Assembly (NCBI GenBank): GCA_030737835.1
Contig: CM060856.1
Span: forward strand, 5,027,022-5,091,021
Direction: 5' to 3'
Origin: Acorus gramineus
Taxonomy: Eukaryota > Streptophyta > Magnoliopsida > Acorales > Acoraceae
DNA: 64,000 nt
In this document: in pieces, positions 1 through 10,592 of the stretch
Numbering within the stretch: position 1 is the stretch's first letter
How the letters are laid out: every line of letters begins with the position of its first letter
Notes under the pieces: generated by a model
Told to the model about the DNA's origin: nothing
The model's database searches: none
What the model saw: the letters and a program-made list of their open reading frames with translations, nothing else
Made by a program: the position numbers and the translations under genes

Positions 1-380
1 ATATTTTTTTGTATCACAGTTTGGATATTCAAAATGTAAATTTTCTCATCTATCATAATCTTTTTTGTATTTGATTGTGATTAATTAGATAACACTAGTC
101 TTCATCCACGCACGATGTGTGTGTAAATAAATAGTATTTTGAAAAAGATTATTTTTTTTGTGTGTAAATAAATAAATCAACACCCTCAATTTTTTTTTTC
201 AACCCATTTACATAAATGATATAATGAAAATTTTAATGAATAATTAATAAATTATTTGTAAAATTTATTATGAAGTTACAAATAAAAGGGATATGTTAAG
301 TTACAACTGAAAATGAATTTTTTTACAAATATATCCTCAACCAATCCTATGTTGTCAAAATCCCACAGTTGAAAGTTAAC

Positions 381-866
381 CCCCCGTTTGGGATGTGATA
401 TAAGATTATTCGACATTGATAGCTATACTAGGATAGATAACAATCCATGCTGAATAGATAAATTTTTGTTTGGTTGTCTTTTCTGTTATTCTCATTGGGA
501 AACATAAAATTGATCTTTTTGTTGTGTGGTTCACCTTGGATAAAGTAAGGATAAGTGGTAGATAAGAGATGGATAAGAGTTTATGACTTTTTAAATGACA
601 ACTATACCCTTGCATAAATAATTTATGTTTGGGAATAAGTGTGAGAGATGTGTGTGTGATATGATAGATGTGACAGTTTTTGGAATGTGTGCAGAGAGTG
701 TTATGTTAGATAAATTTTTTAAAATGACAGAGAATGGTATTTTTATCCATTGGCATAAATAAGCCCTGATAAACAATTCCACCATTTTCTTATAATAGTT
801 ATCAGGCCTTATCCTAGCTTATCCAGGCATAGTTATCAAGGTTTATTCCTGTCAAACAAACAGCTG
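381..866 (+). mobile_element. Foldback/MITE-like element, copy 1
   Basis: About 480 bp of AT-rich DNA whose two ends are imperfect inverted repeats: the left end carries TTGATAGCTATACTAGGATA and the right end a matching inverted block (TATCCTAGCTTATC, ATAGTTATCAA). The same sequence occurs in the opposite orientation at about 9083-9525, which shows it is a dispersed repeat. No transposase is encoded, and I could not define a target-site duplication, so the superfamily is unknown. Ends are approximate. Confidence 0.6.
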
Positions 867-879
867 TTTAGAGGCTATT

Positions 880-2545
880 CTACTATATTCTCCCCTATCC
901 ATTATTTATTCTTCACCCCAAGCAGGGGGTAAAAGATTAGACAACACCGATTGTAATAGTATTAGCCTCCCACTAAAGCTAAATACTTTACTCTTCCACA
1001 CTTCAAACTTTATCTCAAATCTGTTGATAAGAGGCATTCATTCCCTCCTTAACACCTTCCCCCAGTGAAGAGGAAGGCCAAGATACATGGTAGGGGACAC
1101 TTGGACCCTGCACCTGAATCTAAGCAAGACACCCCCATAGTTGTGGAGCCACATTAATGTCTAAAATCAAACTCTTAGCAAAATTAATATTAGCACGAAT
1201 TCATTTGAACTTATATTTCATTTTTTTGTGAATGTACATAGTTTATTTATAAAATATATACATTAAAAAATATTAAGATTGTAAATGAAAATACAAGAGA
1301 GGGTGCCCCTAACATTTTCTTTAGAATAATAATAAAAATGGAGAGTACATAACATATTACATGTAACAACACCTTTTATTGCTCGCGAAATTTTTTTCAA
1401 CCTGCCCTCCCCCGTTGGATGGATTGACCAACAAACCTCATCATCATCTTCAACCTCTCCCTATTTGAATCACCATCATTGAATCAATCGTTCGTCCTCT
1501 CTCCATTGAATTCACTGAATCCTTCTTCAACCTCACTCTCCTTCACTATCCTCTCACCATTGAATCCACCATTCATCCCTTTTGCACTATCTTCCATTGA
1601 ATCAACCCTATTGAACTGACTCATCCTTCATTGATCCAAACTCCATCAATTCATCCTCTCTCCATCCTATGGTTTTAGAGGTGAAAAATGAGGAAAGAAA
1701 AGGGGTTGCCACACATTCTTTTGATCAATGAAATTTTAGACTTTTCGCAGCTTCTAGATATCCCTGGTAACCATGGTTGAATGTGGGTTAAGAACAAGGT
1801 ATGATGGAAATGTGCAGTTGCACTGACTTATTTTTAAAGTATTTTATCATAGAGATTTTTAACAATGATAGTTTAATAAAATTAAATTTTATCATGTATA
1901 TATACATAAAAATTCAAAAAAATTAACATTAAAGCTTCCATTTGTTTTACGAATATGAGGATGGATAATATGTAATAGTTAGGTTTTGATAAATTAAAAT
2001 AAATCATAACAATTACTTACCTGCATTATATAATTAAGAAAACACTAGTTTTTTTCAAAGCATATTGCTCATATATCTGTCTAGCAAGTCCTCTTATTGA
2101 GGGAGGTACATGTTATTCCTTTTTGTCCTATAACTAGACTCTTTCAGGAGGGATTAGTATTCTTGAACGGATGTTACTATCAAGACATGAGTTTCCGTTT
2201 AGGTTGTTTTTTCTTATTCTATTACCATTATTTTATTTTACATAACAGATTACTCCAGTCCACTTTAGAATTACCATGAAGGTTCACACTGACCTTTTTT
2301 AAAAATAGGACTTTATTGACGCTAAACAAATAGATTTTTTTTCTAGATAATAATACAAATGCACAATACGAATTTCTAGATTCGACAAAATAAGAATAAT
2401 AAAATACAAAAATCATGATTTCTTTGTGATTGTAACCATTTTATGCCCCGACAAAATCAAACGAGTCTCATGTACTAAAAGAAACCATCATTCGTTGATA
2501 AGACAAACACTAATACATAGAAAACCAAAAGAAGATTTTATATAA
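880..2545. other. Intergenic, no gene seen
   Basis: AT-rich sequence with only short open frames. At about 1380-1680 there is a CT-rich stretch of irregular CCATTGAATC/TCATCC words that looks like degenerate low-complexity repeat. The 3' untranslated region of the minus-strand DUF7054 gene should lie in the right-hand part, just below position 2550. Confidence 0.5.
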
Positions 2546-2549
2546 TAAT

Positions 2550-3164
2550 TTACAAGAGAACGAAAGATTGCAAGAGATCCCTGACTGTAGACAAAGTGAA
2601 GTGACGGCGCTCGTTCTCCTGTCTCGAGCAACTATCGACCCCCACAACCGTCGCGGCTTTGTCCCTCTTCGGGCACATAAAGAAATTCCGGGACCCAAGA
2701 CTGATCACCTTCTCCTTCGGATCCAAATCTGTCCAAAAAAACACCAAAACCCACATCAGATTCTCGCGATTCCCCTTTTTGAGGGGGGTGGGTTCACATC
2801 AAAATCACGTACTTTCAAGGCTGAATTGCGAGTAGTGGAGCTCGAAAAGCCTCGGATCCGACCCGACCAAGGGGGGCATCCGCCCCTCCTTCGTGTACGC
2901 GTCGATCGCCGCCCGAATGAGGTCCTCCACGGTGGATTCCGGCGAGATGACGACGTAGACGGGGCCGAGGCTCCGCTGGACCGTCACGTTCAGGAGGAGC
3001 TTCGTCAGCTTGTGCTGCTGCTCCTTCTTCTCCGGGGACGGCGTCGTTGGGGGGTCTCGCCTGAGGAGGTCGTGGTGGGTCTTCGGGCGGGGGATCTCCA
3101 TCGGACGGTCGGGAATCGGTGGGGGGAGGGCGTGGAAGGTGGCCGGCCTGTGTCGGAAGGGCAT
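2550..3164 (-). CDS. DUF7054 (At4g22758-like) protein, two exons
   Basis: Minus-strand gene with exon 1 at 3164-2813 and exon 2 at 2728-2550 (176 aa). The intron starts GTACGT and ends ACAG; splicing leaves a clean phase-1 junction. Residues 1-50 are Pro/Arg-rich and probably disordered. From about residue 53 a ubiquitin-like DUF7054 domain begins: KLLLNVTVQRSLGPVYVV, then SPESTVEDLI, FELHYSQFSLE at the end of exon 1, and KVISLGSRNFFMCP in exon 2. This matches plant proteins annotated as 'uncharacterized protein At4g22758-like', whose biochemical role is not known. The C-terminal tail after the domain is variable in the family. The ATG at 3164 is chosen because everything further upstream belongs to an inserted MULE; the ATG at 3101 is an alternative. 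The upstream 5' untranslated region is cut by that element. Confidence 0.85.
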
Positions 3165-3172
3165 AATAGGTA

Positions 3173-3691
3173 GGGTTCGGAACCTCTGTTTCGAAATAAC
3201 AGAGGCTCTCTGTTTCGACCAACAGGAAGGCGACATCTGGCGAGTTGTTCACGTGCTCTCACGTGACAGAAACCTCACGTTTTCACTCCGTCTGTTTCGA
3301 AATAACAGAGGGTCTTTCTCCTCCCTCAGAACAGAACAAACCAAACCTAACCCCTCTTTCGGAAACCCAGTTCAGACCGCCCCTCGTCGAAGCTTCAGAC
3401 CGCCCCTCGTTCGACCGCCATAACCACCGCCTTCCGAAGCCGTCCACCGCCTTCCGACCGTCCGTCGTCGAAGCCCCAGTTCAGACCGCCCCTCTTTCGA
3501 AACCCATAACCACCGAAGCCGTCGCCCCTCGCCACCACCGCCTTCCGACCGCCCCTCTTTCGAAGCCCATAACCACCGCCTTCCGAAGCCGTCGCCCCTC
3601 GCCACCACCGCCTTCCGACCGCCCCTCGTCGAAGCCCATAACCACCGCCTTCCGACCGCCCCTCGTCGAAGCCCCAGTTCATCTTCCGACT
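3173..3691 (+). repeat. Left terminal inverted repeat of the MULE
   Basis: About 519 bp. The outer 140 bp are unique TIR sequence with a TTTCGAAATAACAGAG hairpin-prone block; the inner part is GC-rich and built from tandem subrepeats with words such as CCACCGCCTTCCGACCG and CCCCTCGTCGAAGCCC. Because subrepeats are read through in several frames, this region gives spurious Pro/Arg- and Gly/Arg-rich open frames that should not be annotated as genes. Confidence 0.85.
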
Positions 3692-3699
3692 TTAAGAAT

Positions 3700-4180
3700 T
3701 GTGGCATGTTTGGAGAAGATTTTAAAGTGTTTTGACTTTAGAGTGTCTACTTGTTCTAGAATTAGGACAGTATCTAGTAATGAAGCTCTTGCATCTACGT
3801 TGTAATTTCTAAAGAGGCTTTAGCCTGTACTTCTAATGAATGGAACATCTGATCCATGGTTCATTTCCACAAAAGAAGGGGGACTTTGGTTTGCTAAATT
3901 GCAAGGCCACCATGCACCCCTGGTGAAAATTGTATAAACTTATGTCTGGGCTTCATGTACATATTGCATTGGATTGTAATTCCAATTCTGCTACGATTCT
4001 TTGCATTGGATTGTTTTTTTAACCCCACCCCAGTTCATTTTGTCACTATTGTGATAACAGGAGGTTTTGGGAGTTACTTACTGGGTATGAGCAGCAAGAT
4101 TGCCAAGCAAGCAGATGAACAGAGTGTGCTCTTATATCCCATGTCTAGGATGCTAGTAATATGCAATTATGATTGAATGT
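3700..4180 (+). pseudogene. Unidentified captured gene pieces inside the MULE
   Basis: Two short coding-looking stretches are visible. At about 3838-3931 one reads WFISTKEGGLWFAKLQGHH; at about 4062-4176 another follows a TAACAG splice-acceptor-like site and reads GFGSYLLGMSSKIAKQAD before it stops. Neither could be assigned to a family by eye. They lie on the same strand as the phosphatase methylesterase piece downstream, but I cannot tell whether they come from the same parent gene. Confidence 0.4.
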
Positions 4181-4358
4181 AGTTCCTTCTGTGATAATTC
4201 CTGAATTATGTTAATGAAAATGTGGGGCCTTTTCCTTTGTGTTTTTTACTGGATAAGTTTAAACTGATGCTGTGTATGATAAAGTGGTTTCTTGACAATG
4301 GTCTAGTGAATTAAAATGTTACAGTGATGGTTCATGTCACCTGTATGGTTGTCTGCAG

Positions 4359-4594
4359 CATGGGAGGTGCAGTGGCCATTCATGTGGCTGCAAAGAAAGT
4401 GATACCAAGTGTCGCTGGATTGATAGTTGTAGATGTTGTGGAGGTTGTTTATTGCATATCATGCCTTAATTTTACAGTACTCTTATTTAAGTTGCTGGAG
4501 AAAATGTTACTCATCTAAATTACCTGTGTGTAACTCCAGGGAACAGCAATGGCATCATTGATTCACATGCAAAAGATCCTCTCCAGTAAAAAAT
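4359..4594 (+). pseudogene. Captured exons of protein phosphatase methylesterase 1
   Basis: Two exons, 4359-4443 and 4540-4594, with the intron between them kept (donor GTTGTT, acceptor CTCCAG). The first encodes SMGGAVAIHVAAKK and VAGLIVVDVVE, the second GTAMASLIHMQKILSSK. This is the serine-hydrolase elbow region (G-x-S-M-G-G) of plant PPME1, an alpha/beta hydrolase that removes the carboxyl methyl ester from protein phosphatase 2A. Only about 45 residues are present and the frame stops after the second exon, so no enzyme can be made. Retention of an intron means capture at the DNA level, as expected for a Pack-MULE. Confidence 0.75.
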
Positions 4595-4998
4595 ATTAAA
4601 GACCCAAGTTTTATTTCAGATCAAGGAGGTTAAAGTTGATTACTTATGATCATTGAGTTGCTGTTTAAGGTGCCCTTATTAATTTTTTTTTAAAATGTAA
4701 TCTTTCTAGGAAACAGTATGAAGGAAAGACTTACATGGGAACAGACATTAAATCACAAGCCTCATGTTTTTTTTTATGCAATATCAAGATTTTCCATCAT
4801 CATTCACCAACCAAATCATTCATTCATTCAAATACTTTGTGCATTGACCGTGTCAATACTAATGAAACATTCGTTCAAATACTAATTCAAATACAAACTT
4901 TCATAACCATACACATTCCTTCAAACACCGATGTCCACAACCATAACCTATTGTCCCAAATCAAAATTACAACTCCAAGGCATCAAAACCAACCAAAA

Positions 4999-5416
4999 TT
5001 ACATGTGATAAAAAATGAGGATGAGAATTGTGAGAATCAGGACCAACAAGAAAATAGTACAACCGAACATGGCAAGTATGATATGAGTGATAGGCAAAAC
5101 AACTGATGTAGGTGGGCATTCATGTGGGTGCTGAGCTTGTACTACCTCTCTTTGCAGTGGATCAGTTTGGGAATTCATGCATGTAGGTGCTGGGCTTGAA
5201 CTACCTCTCTTTGAAGAGGTCAGCAATGGAGTGGAATGGTCAGTAGTGGAGTGGATGGCATGCTTGGTAACAAATTCATTGGCCTCTTCAAAATTTTGAA
5301 AGCCCTTGAATATTGGCTCTCGAAACTCATGTATTTTTCGCTTTGCATTCAGGCCAATTCGTATACACGCCTGGGGTCCTGCCTATTGCAACTGCGTAAT
5401 ACTTAAATTTTGCCAT
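4999..5416 (-). pseudogene. Captured RNase H1/viroplasmin-type N-terminal domain, frameshifted
   Basis: Read on the minus strand from the ATG at 5416 the protein begins MAKFKYYAVAIGRTPGVYTN followed by WPECKAK, the start of the RNase H1 N-terminal (viroplasmin-like) fold found in many plant chromosomal genes. Near 5325 the frame shifts by one base; the next frame continues the same domain (FREPIFKGF, FEEANEFVTKHA). It then runs into a Ser/Pro-rich linker with a short internal duplication and ends in a strongly hydrophobic segment (about 25 residues, 4999-5080). The frameshift suggests a non-functional fragment. No catalytic RNase H domain follows. Confidence 0.6.
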
Positions 5417-5709
5417 AAACCTACAATAAAACATATCATTCATCTCATATCATTCCAAAAATTAGTACATGATTCAAACCAACTCAAATAATGAATCCAA
5501 ATGAGCATACATAAAAAACCGTATGAACCAAACTATCAAAAATTACATACCCACTAAAGATTTCAGTGGAAAATGAGAACTAAAGGCAAACAGAAAAAAG
5601 AAAGCTACTACAAACAGCATTAGAATAAACCCAAGAAGCAAAAGAAAAGAAGACCCATTCAATTCATGTCATCATCAGCATCACAATTTTTTTCTTTTTC
5701 TTTTTTCAA

Positions 5710-5849
5710 ATGAAGGGTAAGCATTCAATCTCAATTTATTACTTAGAATTGAAAACCCAAAACAGAAAAAAAAAAAAAAAATGCAAGTGGGGCTCCGACG
5801 GTTTCGACGAGGAGCTGATAAAGAAGATCGAAGAGCTCGAAAACCCACC
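5710..5849. other. Inner right edge of MULE interior
   Basis: A run of about 18 A (5765-5782) is followed by a short coding-like stretch reading CKWGSDGFDEELIKKIEELE on the plus strand, which runs directly into the right TIR. It may be one more captured exon; I do not recognise the parent. Confidence 0.3.
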
Positions 5850-6417
5850 GAGGAAGATGAACTGGGGCTTCGACGAGGGGCGGTCGGAAGGCGGTGGTGG
5901 CGAGGGGTGACGGCTTCGGAAGGCGGTGGTTATGGGTTTCGAAAGAGGGGCGGAAGATGAACTGGGGCTTCGACGAGGGGCGGTCGGAAGGCGGTGGTGG
6001 CGAGGGGCGACGGCTTCGGAAGGCGGTGGTTATGGGCTTCGACGAGGGGCGGTCGGAAGGCGGTGGTGGCGAGGGGCGACGGCTTCGGAAGGCGGTGGTT
6101 ATGGGTTTCGAAAGAGGGGCGGTCTGAACTGGGGCTTCGACGACGGACGGTCGGAAGGCGGTGGACGGCTTCGGAAGGCGGTGGTTATGGCGGTCGAACG
6201 AGGGGCGGTCTGAAGCTTCGACGAGGGGCGGTCTGAACTGGGGTTTCGAAAGAGGGGTTAGGTTTGGTTTCGAAAGACCCTCTGTTATGTCGAAACAGAC
6301 GGAGTGAAAACGTGAGGTTTCTGTCACGTGAGCGCACGTGAACAACTCGCCAGATGTCGCCTTCCTGTTGGTCGAAACAGAGAACCTCTGTTATTTCGAA
6401 ACAGAGGTTCCGAACCC
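5850..6417 (-). repeat. Right terminal inverted repeat of the MULE
   Basis: About 568 bp, the inverted partner of 3173-3691. It contains three copies of a roughly 68-bp GC-rich subrepeat (words GGCGGTCGGAAGGCGGTGG and GACGGCTTCGGAAGG), more than the left arm, so the two arms differ in subrepeat number by recombination or slippage. Confidence 0.85.
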
Positions 6418-6426
6418 TAATAGGTA

Positions 6427-6645
6427 GAGATTATGGTTTTGTTGGATCGATTTCGGCATTGTAATTTTGAATGGAGTGAATTGAATAAGTAGGTTTTGAG
6501 TGGCGGAGAGAGTGTCTGTGGCCGTCTCTCTCGAACATTACCGGCTCTTCACCGCGAACAAAACCGTGGGAAGGTCACAGGAAGCTGCGCTCCAAACACA
6601 CACGACATCTTTTTCGGTTTATTTACGCCTCTACCATGCGCAGGG
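6427..6645 (-). promoter_or_regulatory. Original 5' leader/promoter of the DUF7054 gene
   Basis: The sequence right of the MULE duplication is the natural continuation upstream of the DUF7054 start codon (minus strand). Removing the element and one copy of TAATAGGTA puts this stretch directly before the ATG at 3164. It contains CT-rich leader-like sequence when read on the minus strand (6500-6540). I see no clear TATA box. An hAT MITE begins at 6653, so little unbroken promoter is left. Confidence 0.5.
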
Positions 6646-6652
6646 ATAGAGC

Positions 6653-7134
6653 TGAAGCCTGTCAATCTGATCCGAAAATTTAAAAAATATGTATATGAAA
6701 ATTTCGTATTTGTAAATTTTTGGATCGGATATCAATATATCTATGTTCGTTCGGTCCAAAAAATTATTATTATATTATTATTTATTTAATTATATATTTA
6801 TATTTTTAAGATTAATTTGAGTTTTTATTTTTATTCTAAAAGATATAATGCTTATGTATATACTTATAATTTTATGTTTTATATTAGGTAATTGTTATAT
6901 TTTTTACATATTTTAAATATTAGATATATATGATTTTTATTTTTGGATATTGAATCTTTGGATATTTTAATCATTCATATTTATTTTAAATTTTCATATA
7001 TTTCAGATAATTATCCATATTGAATTCGGATTTTTGGATCAGATACGGATACTTACTTTCAATATCCGTCGGATATCAGATACAAATATTTTTTCGGGCA
7101 TATCCAATCCATATCTGTCTGATTGACAGGCTTA
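6653..7134. mobile_element. hAT-type MITE with 8-bp TSD
   Basis: A 482-bp AT-rich element with inverted ends containing AAGCCTGTCAATC on the left and GATTGACAGGCTT on the right. It is flanked by perfect 8-bp direct repeats GATAGAGC (6645-6652 and 7135-7142), the size expected for hAT transposons. The interior is mostly A/T with GGATAT words and carries no coding sequence. Confidence 0.85.
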
Positions 7135-7142
7135 GATAGAGC

Positions 7143-8120
7143 AATTCGATTTGGACTGGATTGAGTTGGGTTTTATAGATGGTTTGGAAGAAGATAAAAA
7201 TCCTATGAATTTTGTATTTATTCACATTTATCAAAGTGTGAATAAAATGTTGGAATAAATATTATTTTAAATTTTAAGTAGAACAGAAAATCTATATTTT
7301 TATTTTAAAAACCTGACAATCGTCGACATTTTATTTTGATTATTATATAGTACCAACTAGATAAGCTGTATCGCTTATTCTCACAACTATCACACAATTT
7401 ATCCCCTTATCAAACCAGCCCTTAGGGTTTGATCAGAACACAGGCAACTCGAACATAATTCGGATTAGATTTGGCTTGAGGGTTCGAATAATCTGAATGC
7501 AACCAGAACCAGAAATAGTGAGTGATAAATTTAAATATTTTAAGTCAAATTTTAATTTTTTTTTTAGTTTGTGAAAGTTTATTTTTAATACATGTAAAAA
7601 TTTCTACATGTTTTTTAATTTTTTTTACTTAAAATCTATCACTTTTGTATTTTTATCTATTTATTCTATAAATAAAAATATTTCTCATTTTCATACTTCT
7701 TATTTCTTTTTTGTGGAGAATTAATTCTTGTAAAATTCCAATTATTTATACATTTTTTTTAGTCAAATCTGAGCCCAACCAAATCCAAATTAAATCCAAA
7801 CACTACCAAACTCAAAAAACTCAGATTCAATTCGGATTGAGATTCAACATGATCCCAACCTGTTCAAGTTGCACCCTCAATATTTTAAAGGGAGATTGAG
7901 GGGTATTTTGGTACACTTAGTGTTTCACAGCAGGTGTGCTGTGGCCGAATTTTTCTTTACAAGTGATCCATTATTGGAGGCTGAGTGAAAGCATCAGCAG
8001 ACATGGCCCTTCCACGAGACGGTCGAGATTTTGGCGTCGGTTTCTGCTGCGGTGACGCACGTTTGCCCTGAATCACTCAATGCAACAACAAAGTGTGACC
8101 ATAATATTTTCTATATTATT
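7143..8120. other. Intergenic, no gene seen
   Basis: AT-rich. About 7190-7425 resembles, with many changes, the GATAAG/TTATCC foldback family also seen at 11.6-13.0 kb and 38.3-38.6 kb. 7430-7860 has degenerate AATCCAAACC words. No open frame of interest. Confidence 0.4.
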
Positions 8121-8122
8121 AT

Positions 8123-8668
8123 CTAGGGAAAAATATAAATAAACCCCTGTAAATTGCCTGAAATCCATAAAGCCCCATTTTTTTATAAAAAAAAATCCAT
8201 ATAACTTCATGAAAACACCTATATAAATCCAAATATCATCATAAGTTAAACTTCTGTTCACAAATAAGGAATATTATTTGAATATTTCATTTTATTGACC
8301 TTGAATGAAAACACAATATATAAAAAAACCCTTTATTTTATTAAAAATACAAAATTTTTTTCATACATAACAATTTTATCCATTCGAATAGATTATAAAA
8401 CTCTATATAAAAGGGTAAAATAGTCATTTAAAGATATTTTTTCGCATTTTAACACATTATAGGGTATTTTTAGTATACTATATTTTCAAAAAGTGTTGAC
8501 CAGACAACATATTAGCAGAATAATTTAATTGATCAATGAAAATTTAATTCAAGAGGCTATTTAGATTTACATAGGTATTTTTAGAAGGTTATATACACAT
8601 TAGAAAAAGTTAGGGGATTATATGAATTTCAGACAGTTTACAAGGGGGTTATTTGGATTTTTTCCTTT
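8123..8668. mobile_element. TIR element of the GGGGTTATTTGGATTT family
   Basis: About 545 bp with imperfect inverted ends: the left end reads GGGAAAAATATAAATAAACC and the right end GGGGGTTATTTGGATTTTTT. Related copies lie at about 39620-40155 and 40215-40655. All three share the word order 'ATATGGATTTCAGACAGTTT ACAGGGGGTTAT' near the right end. No transposase. The flanks share TTATCTA at a slight offset, not a clean duplication. Confidence 0.6.
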
Positions 8669-9082
8669 TATCTATTTTGAGTGACTCGAAGTCTCGATTT
8701 ACTATTTCTGTAACAGAGCCATTCAGCATTTCAAGAGAAGCAACATTTCCAGGCGGCATTTGAAAATGAGTTGGCACAGTTTTCATGAATTCTTGTTTTT
8801 AAATGCTTTCAGTGGTCCTATTGTTTAACAAAAACAAATAATGATTTTTAATTATAAAAAAAATTATTTTTCAAGATTCTAACGAAATCGAGTTTTCTTT
8901 TTTGAGAAAAATGGCTAAGTGCATCCAGTCCATTTTAAGAGAGAGTTGCAACTTGAAAATCCTGAAATATGGTGGTGAAGTGTTGCTAGCACAAGAAGTC
9001 ATATCCTAACCCTCTGTATGGCGTGAGAAATAAGCTCAAAATAAGAAAGAATACAAGAGAATAGTAAAAAAAAAAATATTTG

Positions 9083-9525
9083 TTTTGATAGAATAAATCT
9101 CGATAGTTATGTCTGAATAAGCTAGAATAAGGCCTGATAACTATTCTAAGGAAATGTTAGAATTGTTTATCAGGCATTATCTATGCCAATTGATAAAAAT
9201 AACATTTTCTGTCATTTTAAAAAATTTATCTCACCTACCAGTCTTACACAGATTTTAAAAACTGTCACATATATCAAATCAATCATATATTTCTCACACT
9301 ATTCCTAGGGGTATAGTTGTCATTTAAAAAGTTATAAACCCTTATTCATCCCTTATCAACCATTTATCATCACTTTATCCAAGATGAACCAAACAAAAAA
9401 AAATCATTTTTACGTTTTCCAATGAGAATAACAGAAAATGCAACCAAACAAAAAATTGTATATTCAGCCTGAATTGTTATCTATCATAGTATAGCTATCA
9501 AGAGCGAATAACTCAATGTCACACC
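9083..9525 (-). mobile_element. Foldback/MITE-like element, copy 2
   Basis: Inverted copy of the element at 381-866; about 440 bp align along the whole length with scattered differences. The two copies show the element is mobile. No coding sequence. Confidence 0.6.
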
Positions 9526-10100
9526 TAATCATCACGAATTATTAATGTGCACATGGTAAACTCTGAATATGGGTGATCAAGGGAATTAGGCCCCATATTT
9601 TCATAATGCCTCTAACACAGAAAAAAAAAATATTATTTCCAATTCTATTTGGATTTCTTATCATGTTTTCAATATTTCTCTTAATTTTAGAACCTTATTC
9701 ATTTCTTCTTTTTGGATTATTTCTTATTTTCTTATTTATTTATTAATTATGTTGTTGATGTTCTATTACAATTTACTTTTATTATTGTATTATTTACACG
9801 TCTTATCTTTGTTCCTTTTCATTTTATTTGTCATACATTTTCATTTGTTACTATTTTATTAGGATTTGCTACTATCAAGATCAATTGTTCAATTTTTTAA
9901 AAAAAATTCAGAAACTTTATAAGGTGGTAATCACCAGAATAATTGTGTTACTAAGGGATTCAATTTAAAAATTAGGCTAAAGACCTACCAAGTCGAGCAC
10001 TTTTGCCCAGAGTCTGGGAGCATACAGAGTACAATTATATTCTCATATTTAATTTTTTTACCCTAGATTATTAGAAGAAACAAAATTTTAATGTTGGCTG
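9526..10100. other. Intergenic, no gene seen
   Basis: Very AT-rich. A T/A-rich open frame of about 60 codons at 9712-9900 has the composition of non-coding DNA and no recognisable motif. Confidence 0.4.
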
Positions 10101-10107
10101 GACTGAG

Positions 10108-10341
10108 GCTGCGCTTGGATGTGTGATTAAAATGCCAAGATTCTTAAATGTTGCTTTTTAATCACAAATTTTGAAAAATATGGTTTTGTTAGTTTTTCAA
10201 TCATTGGATTTTATCTGAAAAAGCAAAATAGGAGTTTGAAAAATTAATAACTGAAAATGTGTTTGATTCCACATTTAGTAATCTTCTATTTTTTAAACGC
10301 AGAATCTTTTCAAACAAGAGATCCAAATAGAGTCTAAGACA
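10108..10341. mobile_element. Possible small MITE
   Basis: Ends resemble each other inverted (left TGCGCTTGGATGTGTG, right ATCCAAATAGAGTCTA) around an AT-rich core. This is the usual look of a small plant MITE, but the inverted match is weak and no target duplication could be defined. Confidence 0.4.
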
Positions 10342-10592
10342 ACTTTAATCTGAACGCGAACTACACAAACTAGATTCTGGAGTGTTTTAGATCACGGACA
10401 CCAAAAACAAGGACTTATAACCATAAAAAAAAAAAAAAAAACATGCATGCAAATAACTTTAAAACCACCATCTTAAACAAAAATAACTACATTCAAATTA
10501 TACCAAAACACATGGTAATAATCACTCCGAGCATAATCAAATATGGATGATGAGTCAGTCAGAAACTTCCATATCAGCTCTTTGAGACTTTT

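Larger units (their letters stand above)
3173..6417. mobile_element. Mutator-like element (Pack-MULE) with 9-bp TSD
   Basis: A 3245-bp element bounded by long inverted ends that start GGGTTCGGAACCTCTGTTTC on the left; the right end, inverted, starts with the same 12 bases. Both sides carry the identical 9-bp sequence TAATAGGTA (3164-3172 and 6418-6426), a target-site duplication typical of Mutator-like transposons. No MuDR-type transposase is present, so it is non-autonomous. The interior (about 3692-5849) holds pieces of unrelated host genes, some with introns still in place, which is the definition of a Pack-MULE. It is inserted into the 5' leader of the DUF7054 gene, next to the start codon. 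Confidence 0.9.

Noticed and set aside
2568..3173. 201-codon plus-strand frame
   Set aside because: It is the antisense of the DUF7054 exons, which have the recognisable domain and splice sites.
3165..3262. Longer N-terminus for the DUF7054 protein
   Set aside because: Upstream in-frame codons lie inside the MULE terminal repeat, so they are not ancestral coding sequence.
3245..3805. 186-codon plus-strand frame and minus-strand Gly/Arg-rich frames
   Set aside because: They read through the MULE's GC-rich subrepeats; mirror-image frames occur in the other arm (5743-6345).
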